Source: Rhodopirellula sp. (GTDB taxonomy: Bacteria > Planctomycetota > Planctomycetia > Pirellulales > Pirellulaceae). From it: 7,821 nt of DNA. The stretch is taken from positions 604 to 8,424 of the forward strand of contig DOPG01000076.1 in NCBI GenBank assembly GCA_003513555.1. Reading direction: 5' to 3'. This document shows positions 1-7,035 of this stretch, piece after piece. The position numbers and the translations under genes are program-made. Each line of letters starts with the position of its first letter. Positions within the stretch are counted from its first letter, which is position 1. The notes under the pieces are model-generated. The model had not been told where the DNA came from and searched no databases. It was given only the letters and a program-made list of their open reading frames with translations.

Positions 1-2459
1 CTCGTGCTCTTGCAGAGGGGAAAATTGGGGACGAGAAGGATCCTGCCAAGGGACCGCTAACGGAGTCCGCCGATGTTCATGATGATACTTACATGGATGG
101 TAAACGTGCTGCTGAAGCAACGCGGATTCTGGAAAATCTCGCATCCGATCAAGAACAGCCCTTCTTTTTGGCCGTGGGATTTGCGAAACCACATCTACCC
201 TTTGTCGCGCCAAAGAAGTACTGGGATTTGTATGAGCGTGAGGATTTTGCGATGCCGCCGAATCAGACGATTCCGAAAGGGTATCCTGAGCATGCCGCCA
301 ATCTGATGGCCCATGAGATGCACAAGTACAGTGACTTTGAGGGTGATTCACCGGCAGATTTTTCTGATGACCTGAATCGCCGCTTGTTGCATGGCTACGC
401 AGCAACTACCAGTTACGCGGACGCTTGCGTTGGGCGGGTGCTGGATACTCTCGAGCAGACAGGTTTGTCCGAAAACACAATCGTCGTCTTGTGGGGAGAC
501 CACGGTTGGAAACTGGGTGATCATGGTAGTTGGACCAAACATACAAATTTTGAATGTGACACACGAACGCCCTTGATCATCCGTGATCCTCGACTTACTG
601 GAACGGAACCCACTGCACGACTGGTGGAGTTGATTGATCTCTATCCCACTCTCTGTGATTTGACAGGCGTCCCTGTTCCTGAGCATTGCCAAGGCCGAAG
701 CTTTCGGGCCTTATTGGCTGAGCCAGAATCTGGGCATCGCTATGATGCCTACAGTTCCTATCCAGCTTACAAGATGCTCGGTCACAGTTTACGGTTTGGA
801 AATTATCGTTACACGGAATGGCGGGATGATGCGGAGCAGGTCAAAGCAAGAGTTTTGACGAATCTTAAGAGTGATCCCGGAGAAGTGGCTAATTTGGTTG
901 ATGATCCAAAGCACGCCGACGCGTTGGCTCGTGGTGAAGAGCGTCTTGCCTTGAGGATTGAGCAGGCAAGAAAGCCTGCCATGCGGCGGCAGCAGTCAAA
1001 TGCAGTTGGAGAAAATCGGAATAGGGTGGCCATTGCATCCGTCGCAGAAGTGAAAACCGAATCAACGATGGTGGATCGTCCTGGTGTGTCCGCCTTATCT
1101 GATAAAGTCAAATCTCGTAACGTGATCAGCCTTGATGTTCAGGATGATCGTGTACGCCAAAGCATTGACGGGTTTGGTGGATCTATCGCATTTTGGGGAG
1201 TCAATGCAGATGATCAGGCCTTGGAAGCGGCGATCAATGGACTGAATGTCAGCATTGTCCGTGTTCAGGGTGAAGTTTCGAAGACGGGTGACGCTGAACG
1301 TAACCGAGATGTTCTGCAGAGGGCCACTCGCATAAACCCTGATCTTCGGGTGTTGCTTACATTCTGGCAGCCTCGTTCAGCCAAGTATCCTGACAACGAT
1401 TATTGGTTGGATCTTGTGGAAGCCAATGGAACGGAGCAATTTCGGTTGAAGCCCTCCAAGGAAGATGAATGGGCGGATGAAATGATTGCCCGTGTGTTGC
1501 AGCATCAAAAGTGGGGAGTGAACGTTGAAGTCGTCGCTGTGCAAAATGAGTCAAACTGGTCTCATCCGGGCACGCAGACCTGTGGTTGGGATCCGCTACG
1601 ACTGGCTAGATTCGTTGATCAGAAAATAAGGCCGCGTTTGGATGCTGCAGGTTTGTCACGCATCAAGATTGCGGCACCTGATCTTGCTTATCTGGGCGAC
1701 CATGCAACGGAGGCCCAGCGGTTTCTACCCGCGTTGACCAGTCCCGGAGTCGAAGTTGCTGCGTATCATATGTACGACAGTTTTGTAGCAGGGCAAGACG
1801 GTGGTCTCGAGAATTTAATCGAAAAGACGCAGGCTTTTGGCCGACTACGACGACAGAATTTTCCATCAAAACGACTCTGGATGACAGAAACGACTGGCGC
1901 TCAATGGAATGGCGCACAGTGGCATACCTATGGTTGGACACCGGATCTTACTGAACATGACAAAGCGATCCTGGCGGCGCGTTACATTCACATGACATTG
2001 ACTGATGCAGAAGCCAACGCTTTTCTGTGGTGGGGGCTGGTTTATAGTCTCGCACCTGAGCGAGTCACCGATCCCAATACACGACAAAAGCACCGTGACG
2101 AAGGATTGGTGTTGGTGCGAGAAGAAACTGAAAATGGTTTTCAGTCTTTTTTGGAACGGACCAAGAAGTATTACACCTTCCGGCAGTACTCGGGATTTGT
2201 AAGGCCTGGGTATCAGAGACTTGCCGTGGATTCACCCACGTATCTGCAAGTGTCTGCCTACCGCTCGCCAGATCAGTCGAAATTAGTCGTCGTTGTGGTT
2301 AACGACTCTGATGATGTCCATGACGTCCAATTCCCAGCACCAGCTGGCTACAGAGTGAGTCAAGTGCGGCAAACTGATCAGCAGCGAGACTGTGAGCCGG
2401 TTCCTGTTGATGCACCCATGCCGGGTAAGTCCGTGCGGACATTGGTTTTTGAAAGGTGA
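1..2459 (+). CDS. Sulfatase (iduronate-2-sulfatase-like) fused to a GH30-like glycoside hydrolase; 5' end outside window
   Basis: The reading frame is open from the first full codon at base 3 to TGA at 2457-2459, giving 818 visible residues; the true start is upstream, and the ATG at 93 is internal. Residues 1-330 (counted from base 3) match the C-terminal part of iduronate-2-sulfatase-type S1 sulfatases. They include FFLAVGFAKPHLPF with K62 and H64, the metal-site motif GDHG (D166, H167), K179, and the late YRYTEW block near 268-273. The CxPxR formylglycine site must lie upstream. After a linker of about 45 residues, residues 375-818 resemble family GH30: a GFGGS entry motif (390-394), QNE with candidate acid/base E516, TET with candidate nucleophile E629, and a C-terminal beta-sandwich starting near YSGFVRPGYQRL (729-740). 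The linker has no signal peptide, so the hydrolase would be exported only with the sulfatase. Expected role: desulfating and cutting a sulfated glycan in the periplasm or outside the cell. Exact substrate and GH30 subfamily cannot be read from the sequence. Confidence 0.9.
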   Translation, partial: RALAEGKIGDEKDPAKGPLTESADVHDDTYMDGKRAAEATRILENLASDQEQPFFLAVGFAKPHLPFVAPKKYWDLYEREDFAMPPNQTIPKGYPEHAANLMAHEMHKYSDFEGDSPADFSDDLNRRLLHGYAATTSYADACVGRVLDTLEQTGLSENTIVVLWGDHGWKLGDHGSWTKHTNFECDTRTPLIIRDPRLTGTEPTARLVELIDLYPTLCDLTGVPVPEHCQGRSFRALLAEPESGHRYDAYSSYPAYKMLGHSLRFGNYRYTEWRDDAEQVKARVLTNLKSDPGEVANLVDDPKHADALARGEERLALRIEQARKPAMRRQQSNAVGENRNRVAIASVAEVKTESTMVDRPGVSALSDKVKSRNVISLDVQDDRVRQSIDGFGGSIAFWGVNADDQALEAAINGLNVSIVRVQGEVSKTGDAERNRDVLQRATRINPDLRVLLTFWQPRSAKYPDNDYWLDLVEANGTEQFRLKPSKEDEWADEMIARVLQHQKWGVNVEVVAVQNESNWSHPGTQTCGWDPLRLARFVDQKIRPRLDAAGLSRIKIAAPDLAYLGDHATEAQRFLPALTSPGVEVAAYHMYDSFVAGQDGGLENLIEKTQAFGRLRRQNFPSKRLWMTETTGAQWNGAQWHTYGWTPDLTEHDKAILAARYIHMTLTDAEANAFLWWGLVYSLAPERVTDPNTRQKHRDEGLVLVREETENGFQSFLERTKKYYTFRQYSGFVRPGYQRLAVDSPTYLQVSAYRSPDQSKLVVVVVNDSDDVHDVQFPAPAGYRVSQVRQTDQQRDCEPVPVDAPMPGKSVRTLVFER
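2452..2459 (+). promoter_or_regulatory. Ribosome binding site supporting the GTG start at 2469
   Basis: AAAGGTGA overlaps the last codons and stop of the upstream gene and ends 9 bases before GTG at 2469. It resembles AAGGAGGT imperfectly. It supports GTG because the next in-frame Met is residue 90, at the active site, far too late. A TGATG stop/start overlap at 2457-2461 leads only to a five-codon frame, so that ATG is not the start. Confidence 0.5.
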
Positions 2460-2468
2460 TGCAAACCT

Positions 2469-3911
2469 GTGAATAAAAAAAACGTCGTGAGTGAATTAGG
2501 TAGGAAATCTTCCTTGCGTTGGCTTGCGCTTGCCGGTTCCTTGGTTTTTGGTTGTTCTGCATTGCTATTCGGAACTTCCACGAGTGGTGCAGAGAGCCCC
2601 AACTTTATTTTTATTCTTGCCGATGACTGTAGTTATCGGGACTTGGAGTTGTATGGCGGTGCTGCCAAGACTCCACACATCAACCGGTTGGCAAATTCGG
2701 GTCTGACATTTCAGAGGTGTTACCAAGCAGCGCCCATGTGTTCGCCAACTCGTCATGCACTTTACACGGGATTATATCCAGTTCGTAGCGGCGCATATCC
2801 GAATCACGCCAAGGCCTATGAGAATGTGAAGAGCATCCCCCACTACCTGTCTGAAGCTGGTTATCGCGTTGCATTAGCAGGGAAGACGCATGTTTCGCCG
2901 AAGTCGGTATTCCCTTTCGAGTACATCAATGAGTTTGCTGATCCGCCTGAAGAGGACGTACCCGTGGTGGATGGTTGGCGTTATCACGATGTGCTGCACT
3001 TCATGCAGGAGTCGGCTGACAGTAAACAGCCGTTCTGTCTTTTTTTATGCTCGAATGAGCCACATGCGCCGTACAGCAAAGGTGACCCTAAGCCTTACCG
3101 TGACGCGAAATTGAGCCCTCAACAATTCGATTTTCAACGGGGCGAGTATGCAAGGTACCTCGCTGAAATCACCTACTTTGATGGGCAGGTGGGTGAGGTT
3201 GCGGCCATGGTAAAGCATCTAGGGCTGAAAGAGGAAACGTGTTTTGTGGTGGCGACTGAGCAAGGAAGTGGATTCCCGTTCGGAAAGTGGACATGTTACG
3301 AAATAGGTGTTGCCAGTGGTTTGGTCGTATCATGGCCGGGGGTTGTGAAGCAGGGTGGGCGGACTGATGCCATTGTTGAGTACACCGATGTTTTACCCAC
3401 GTTTCTCGATGCCGCAGATTTGGCGATCCCGGATGCACTCGAAGGCAGATCATTCCTGCGATTGTTGCAGGGTAAAACAACGAAGCACAGTGATTATGCC
3501 TTTAGCATTCAGACGACACAGGGAGTGACCGGTTACCGCCAACCGTATGGAATACGCACAGTGGTGGGAAAACAGTATCGCTACATTCGCAATCTTTTTC
3601 CCGAAAATGAATTCAGTATCCCGGTTTCACGTTCCGTAAATGAACTCACCCGTGGAATGGATGAGAAAACACGCTCGCGGGCAATGCGATACATGAAAAG
3701 ACCCGCGGAAGAGTTATATGATGTGATCGCAGATCCTTATTGTCAGAATAATCTGGCTGGCGAGGAAGATCTGAATGTTCAAAAGCAGCAACTCGCGAGC
3801 GTGCTTGAACGCTGGATGCGGGACCAGGGCGACACTGGCAGGCAGGTTGAACTGGAAGCGCACGGTCGGCAAGCAGATTGGTATAAACCGAAAATCGCGG
3901 TTGAAAAATGA
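2469..3911 (+). CDS. Secreted type I sulfatase, heparan N-sulfatase (SGSH)-like
   Basis: A complete 480-residue sulfatase with a GTG start. Residues 1-43 look like a long Sec signal peptide: basic Lys/Arg in the first 17, a hydrophobic stretch about 18-35, and likely cleavage after SGA (39-41). The mature protein begins with NFIFILADD, carrying metal ligands D52 and D53. The formylglycine site is CSPTR, with C91 as the residue to be oxidised and R95. GKTH supplies K139 and H141, and NEPH supplies H199. Where most family members have D-N/H-G, this protein has E264-Q265-G followed by K273 in FGKWTC. The pattern of VKSIPHYLSEAGYR, the VSPKSVFPF block and the C-terminal EELYDVIADP resembles sulfamidase (SGSH), which hydrolyses N-sulfate of glucosamine; the bacterial substrate is unproven. 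It starts 9 bases after the sulfatase-GH30 gene and is surely in the same operon. Activation needs a formylglycine-generating enzyme encoded elsewhere. Confidence 0.93.
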   Translation: MNKKNVVSELGRKSSLRWLALAGSLVFGCSALLFGTSTSGAESPNFIFILADDCSYRDLELYGGAAKTPHINRLANSGLTFQRCYQAAPMCSPTRHALYTGLYPVRSGAYPNHAKAYENVKSIPHYLSEAGYRVALAGKTHVSPKSVFPFEYINEFADPPEEDVPVVDGWRYHDVLHFMQESADSKQPFCLFLCSNEPHAPYSKGDPKPYRDAKLSPQQFDFQRGEYARYLAEITYFDGQVGEVAAMVKHLGLKEETCFVVATEQGSGFPFGKWTCYEIGVASGLVVSWPGVVKQGGRTDAIVEYTDVLPTFLDAADLAIPDALEGRSFLRLLQGKTTKHSDYAFSIQTTQGVTGYRQPYGIRTVVGKQYRYIRNLFPENEFSIPVSRSVNELTRGMDEKTRSRAMRYMKRPAEELYDVIADPYCQNNLAGEEDLNVQKQQLASVLERWMRDQGDTGRQVELEAHGRQADWYKPKIAVEK

Positions 3912-4052
3912 ACCAGCTTGCTGTCGGTTTGTTGGTGCGAAGATTCGTCTTGGATGCACTGGTAGAGTGCTGCGTGGTAACATCTCGGCAACGCGAAAAT
4001 ACGGCCCATGTCAATGTTGGTGCTCGTCAGTAGAGTCGCGGTAAAAGAAAAC

Positions 4053-4064
4053 AGGCGGCCGCCT
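4053..4064. repeat. 12-bp perfect GC-rich palindrome
   Basis: AGGCGGCCGCCT reads the same on both strands. It lies 41 bases before the lipoprotein ATG. In RNA it could form at best a 4-bp stem with a 4-base loop, and no T-run follows, so it is a poor terminator. It could be a site for a dimeric regulator or simply chance. Confidence 0.4.
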
Positions 4065-4093
4065 TTGGTCCTTGAACGCATGCCGAAACACAC

Positions 4094-4099
4094 AGAGGA
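4094..4099 (+). promoter_or_regulatory. Ribosome binding site for the DUF6370-like lipoprotein
   Basis: AGAGGA sits 6 bases before the ATG at 4106. It is a good Shine-Dalgarno match at normal spacing and fixes this start. Confidence 0.6.
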
Positions 4100-4105
4100 T
4101 TTGAA

Positions 4106-4480
4106 ATGAAGTATGGGTTTGAACTTTTGTTGCTGTGTTCCTTTCTTGGTGGCGTCGGTTGTCAGCCCAACGAGAGTCACCTGACTTTTGAAGTAGAAGA
4201 ACCCCAAGCGTCAGCGCCTGCAAGTCCAGTATTGGAGGTAAACCTGACGGAGGTGGATGCATCCTGCGGGCAATGTCAATTCGGGATGCCTGGCAACGGG
4301 TGTGATCTCGCGATCAGGATGAATGGCAAGGTTTACTATGTCGATGGCAGTTCGATTGATGATCATGGAGACGCACACGCTGCGGATGGTCTATGCAATT
4401 GCGTGCGAAAAGCAATCGTAAGTGGGAAAGTTGTGGATGGACGTTTTGTTGCATCAGACATGAAGCTAGCGGGAAGCTAG
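4106..4480 (+). CDS. Small cysteine-rich putative lipoprotein, DUF6370-like
   Basis: A 124-residue protein with an ATG start and a good ribosome binding site. Residues 1-18 are hydrophobic and end in GGVGC, so C19 may be lipidated; the -3 residue is Gly rather than Leu, making the lipobox imperfect. A low-complexity Glu/Pro/Ala/Ser spacer (about 29-42) leads to a compact domain. That domain holds CGQC (C54, C57), C66, the segment DDHGDAH (85-91) with H87 and H91, and C97 and C99. From memory, this arrangement of CGxC, an NGKVYYVDG-like strand, HGDAH and a GLCN motif matches the DUF6370 family, common in planctomycetes. The function of that family is unknown to me; the Cys/His set suggests metal binding or redox chemistry outside the cytoplasm. 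It is on the same strand as the sulfatases but 194 bases away, so it is probably transcribed separately. No functional link to the sulfatases is visible. Confidence 0.8.
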   Translation: MKYGFELLLLCSFLGGVGCQPNESHLTFEVEEPQASAPASPVLEVNLTEVDASCGQCQFGMPGNGCDLAIRMNGKVYYVDGSSIDDHGDAHAADGLCNCVRKAIVSGKVVDGRFVASDMKLAGS

Positions 4481-4668
4481 TGGATTGGATGCATTCGTCC
4501 GCTCTGATGGAAGAGAATTGAGCCAAGGCTACGAATGCACTGGGGTGCGTTAGCCATTTGCCCTCTCTGAAAATTGCGTTACTCAAGCAAGAAGGACGTG
4601 TTTCACTCGGAACGCTAAGACTTGCTAGCGATAGAGAAAATGCGACGGTGATGCACTGAGAGCAAACC
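4481..4668. other. Convergent intergenic gap
   Basis: These 188 bases lie between the 3' ends of two converging genes. A bidirectional terminator would be expected, but no classical stem plus T-run is present on either strand. It contains the 9-bp inverted repeat described separately and a weaker 5-bp stem (CGCTA at 4613-4617 with TAGCG at 4626-4630, loop of 8). Confidence 0.5.
4490..4539. repeat. 9-bp perfect inverted repeat in the convergent gap
   Basis: TGCATTCGT at 4490-4498 is the exact reverse complement of ACGAATGCA at 4531-4539, with a 32-base loop. A smaller CTCT/AGAG stem (4502-4505 with 4512-4515) could form inside the loop. The stem starts 10 bases after the lipoprotein stop codon, where a 3'-end hairpin would be expected. 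No T-run follows on either strand, so it could be a transcript-stabilising hairpin or a factor-dependent end. Confidence 0.45.
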
Positions 4669-5505
4669 CTATTTTTGAAGCGTGAACCCCTTTTCCGGAT
4701 TCGCGGTTGCCAATTGGATTTTTCCTGTGCAGCCAATCTTTGGTCGGCAAACACCGCTGGCAACCCACATGCGAGTATCGTCTCCTTGTGCGACACCCAA
4801 GGAACAGTCTTGCTTGTAACGTCCAACCATTTTGAAATCGGTATCTGTGACGAGGGTGATTTGGGGAGTCCCATAACATCCGAACCACCAATGACCATTC
4901 ACAAAAGCGGCTGTTTGGATGCCCAGGTGTGTGTGTCCGCTGGTGATGACATGTCGTTTTAATGGTTTGAACCGCGCGTCGTATTCGTAGACGTAATTTT
5001 CGGTAATGTCGTTGGGTAGCCCGCCGACAACAAAAAAGTGTCCTTTGTGAAATCCGATGCCGCCTGCACCATGGAACACTTCGGGTACTGCATGGCGGGC
5101 AACTTCGGCTAGGCTTGAAGCGTCGTAAACGTAGATCCATGACTTGGCGTTACCTTGCGGATCATTGAATTTTCCGAGATTAACCGCAACGTATATTTTT
5201 CCGGCATGGTGGCAAAGGTCACCATGGTGATTGGCAACAGGCACCTTCTTGAGCAGCTTTCCTTGGCGGTCTGTTTTTACCAGTGTTGTTGTAAATGACC
5301 AGAAAATTGCCTCGCTGTCGGAGCAAACTCCCTGCAAATGATGTTGGTACTTTCCAGGGCATGAAAGCTCTAATGCCGGCGTGGTGACGTCGGAGTGTTT
5401 AGCTTCGGTGAGTCGTGTTTCGTCCGCATGGCTGGTTTTCAGGGCCGGCAGGAGGAGCAAACCGATCATTGTATAAGTTGCGTGTGCGTTGATGCTTATC
5501 GTCAT
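4669..5505 (-). CDS. Secreted protein with about five propeller-like repeats, function unknown
   Basis: A 278-residue protein with ATG at 5503-5505 and stop at 4669-4671. The N-terminus looks like a Sec signal peptide: hydrophobic stretch about 10-22, possible cleavage after SHA (25-27). The rest shows about five units of 40-50 residues. They begin near H55, H93, H145, H191 and C234. Each contains a small-residue/hydrophobic strand (GKIYVAV, GHFFVVGG, GHWWFGCYG, TRMWVASG) and most include a following strand ending in a turn before a polar stretch. This is the pattern of a beta-propeller. Three units open with a His-containing start (HHGDLCHH, HGAGGIGF, HTHLGIQ). Seven cysteines (C49, 61, 98, 210, 234, 253, 259) suggest disulfides outside the cytoplasm. 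It starts 21 bases after the sulfatase stop codon with no visible Shine-Dalgarno site, so it is likely co-transcribed with that sulfatase. I do not recognise a named family; glycan binding or catalysis is possible but unsupported. Confidence 0.8.
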   Translation of the reverse strand: MTISINAHATYTMIGLLLLPALKTSHADETRLTEAKHSDVTTPALELSCPGKYQHHLQGVCSDSEAIFWSFTTTLVKTDRQGKLLKKVPVANHHGDLCHHAGKIYVAVNLGKFNDPQGNAKSWIYVYDASSLAEVARHAVPEVFHGAGGIGFHKGHFFVVGGLPNDITENYVYEYDARFKPLKRHVITSGHTHLGIQTAAFVNGHWWFGCYGTPQITLVTDTDFKMVGRYKQDCSLGVAQGDDTRMWVASGVCRPKIGCTGKIQLATANPEKGFTLQK

Positions 5506-5526
5506 TGAAGTTCAGTGGGCGGGAGA

Positions 5527-7035
5527 TTACTGCGAGGAAGTGTGGATGATTTCGTTAGGGAATTCTGCACGTCTGCTACCCTGGGAATTTCGAAGATTTG
5601 ATCCGTGATTGCGTTTGATCCCCAGAGGTATCGATAAGCCATTGGTTTGACTGAGCTGGCGGTGTAACTCTTTACGCATGGCTGCAACTCGCTGTGTTTG
5701 GTTCGGTGCATTGATCAGGTTTGTTGTTTCGCGCGGATCATTATTGATGTCGTAAAGTTCGTCGGTGTCCCAGATTCCATGGTATTGGATTAGCTTGAAG
5801 TGTTGGTCGCGGAGAGCAAACGTTGTTGGTGTATGAGGAAATGCGGGTTCCCAGTAGTACTCGTAAAGTAGTGATTTGCGTTCCCAGGTTGGACTGTTCG
5901 GCTCACTCAGTAGGGGCACAAGACTCATTCCATTCATGCTGGCGGGTATATCCAGCTTGGCCAATTCCAGTACGGTTGGAGCGATGTCGGTGTTTGCCAC
6001 CAATACCTCGCTACGTGTCTTGGCCCCGATTCTTGAAGGCCAGTATGCGAGTAACGGGATTCGAATCGATTCCTCGTAGGCACAGCGTTTATCGATTAAG
6101 CCATGCTCGCCCCACAAGTGGCCGCCATCACTGGTGAATAGTAGCAAGGTTTCCTTGGAGATATCGTTCGCTTGCAGTGTTTCTAGAAGGCGGCCCACGC
6201 TGTCGTCAATGGACAGGATCATTTCGCAGTAATGTCGATACATTTCATCGATGGATTGTTTTGCTCGACCGTGGTAGGGGAATTCGACCCCATGCCAACT
6301 GTTTCTTTGATCCTGAACCCACATCGGTTTGCCAGCGTTATTTTCAGGAGTATTGTTCATCGTCGAATGACGTGAATAGCCGGCGTTTTTGTATTGGCCT
6401 CGGTGTCGAGGAGCTGGGTCATAGAGTCCATGCACACCCTTATGCGAAAGGTACAGCATGAATGGTTGTTCGCGGGTCTGTTTAGACAACCACTGCGTTG
6501 CATGGTCGGTCAGCTCATCCGTCATGTATTTTGTTCGAGGGACCCTACTTCCATTGATGTTAAGAAATTGGCCTTCCGATTGGTAAGTGCCTTGGCCACG
6601 GAAACTAACCCAGTGGTCGAATCCAGGACGAGGTGCATCACTGGAGCCGCCCATGTGCCATTTTCCGATGAATGCAGTGTTGTAGTCGGCTAGCTGCAGC
6701 ATTCGCGGAAAGGTCTTTGCCTGTTCGTCCATCAGGGATGAGTTGTCCACCACCTTATGGTTGTGCATGTACCTGCCGGTTAGGAAAGTTGCTCGCGAGG
6801 GTGAACACAGAGAAGTGGTGACAAATGCATTCGTGAATCGTAGGCCACCCAAAGCCAGCTGATCGATGTGTGGCGTTTGGATAAACGGATGACCCGCGTG
6901 CCCAAACGCATCATACCGTAAATCATCAATCAGAATGAAAACGATGTTCGGACGGGCATTTGTTTCCGTGGCATTGCTTCTAGGTTGAAGGCCGAACGTG
7001 CAAGCACCCAAAATGACAATCAAAAAAAATTTCAT
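5527..7035 (-). CDS. Secreted type I sulfatase with CSPSR site
   Basis: A 502-residue sulfatase, numbered from the ATG at 7033-7035. The frame continues upstream to a TTG at 7090-7092, adding 19 residues, but the ATG places a short hydrophobic signal (MKFFLIVILGA) at the very N-terminus, so it is preferred. Export may be by cleavage after SNA (20-22). Alternatively C12 in LGAC may be lipidated, though the signal before it would be short. Catalytic features: NIVFILIDD with D37 and D38, formylglycine site CSPSR (C77, R81), GKWH (K125, H127), SHKGVH (K199, H202), SDGG (D303) where many relatives have D-N/H-G, and GLIDK (K316). The C-terminal ELYDINNDPRETTNL segment is typical of S1 sulfatases that cleave sulfate esters of glycans. 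Substrate is unknown. No Shine-Dalgarno site is visible. It is the first gene of a minus-strand pair with the propeller-like protein. Confidence 0.93.
   Translation of the reverse strand: MKFFLIVILGACTFGLQPRSNATETNARPNIVFILIDDLRYDAFGHAGHPFIQTPHIDQLALGGLRFTNAFVTTSLCSPSRATFLTGRYMHNHKVVDNSSLMDEQAKTFPRMLQLADYNTAFIGKWHMGGSSDAPRPGFDHWVSFRGQGTYQSEGQFLNINGSRVPRTKYMTDELTDHATQWLSKQTREQPFMLYLSHKGVHGLYDPAPRHRGQYKNAGYSRHSTMNNTPENNAGKPMWVQDQRNSWHGVEFPYHGRAKQSIDEMYRHYCEMILSIDDSVGRLLETLQANDISKETLLLFTSDGGHLWGEHGLIDKRCAYEESIRIPLLAYWPSRIGAKTRSEVLVANTDIAPTVLELAKLDIPASMNGMSLVPLLSEPNSPTWERKSLLYEYYWEPAFPHTPTTFALRDQHFKLIQYHGIWDTDELYDINNDPRETTNLINAPNQTQRVAAMRKELHRQLSQTNGLSIPLGIKRNHGSNLRNSQGSRRAEFPNEIIHTSSQ

Larger units (their letters stand above)
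3912..4105 (+). other. Intergenic gap between sulfatase and lipoprotein genes
   Basis: These 194 bases hold no convincing gene. The short frames crossing it are continuations of shadow frames of the sulfatase. I see no stem followed by a T-run, so no intrinsic terminator is called. The only structured element is a 12-bp perfect palindrome at 4053-4064. The gap is long enough to hold a promoter for the lipoprotein gene, but no clear -35/-10 pair stands out. Confidence 0.5.

Noticed and set aside
93..95. ATG at 93 as the real start of the first gene
   Set aside because: The frame is open and reads as normal sulfatase sequence from base 3, and the sulfatase domain would otherwise lack its catalytic half.
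2457..2459. TGA as a selenocysteine or recoded codon joining the two sulfatases
   Set aside because: A ribosome binding site, a GTG start and a signal peptide follow immediately, which is the normal pattern for two adjacent genes.
4053..4064. Palindrome as an intrinsic terminator for the sulfatase operon
   Set aside because: It has no adequate loop and no T-run on either strand, and lies 141 bases past the stop codon.
3646..4207. Overlapping minus-strand frames around the 3' end of the SGSH-like gene
   Set aside because: Several frames coexist, none with motifs or a ribosome binding site, and they overlap well-supported plus-strand genes.
4462..4480. Direct repeat GAAGCTAG (4462-4469 and 4473-4480) at the end of the lipoprotein gene
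   Set aside because: It is an 8-base repeat with an 11-base period, short enough to be chance; the protein tail still looks complete.
4314..4898. 194-residue minus-strand frame across the convergent gap
   Set aside because: It overlaps both the lipoprotein gene and the 3' end of the propeller-like gene, has no recognisable motifs, and has a composition typical of an antisense shadow.
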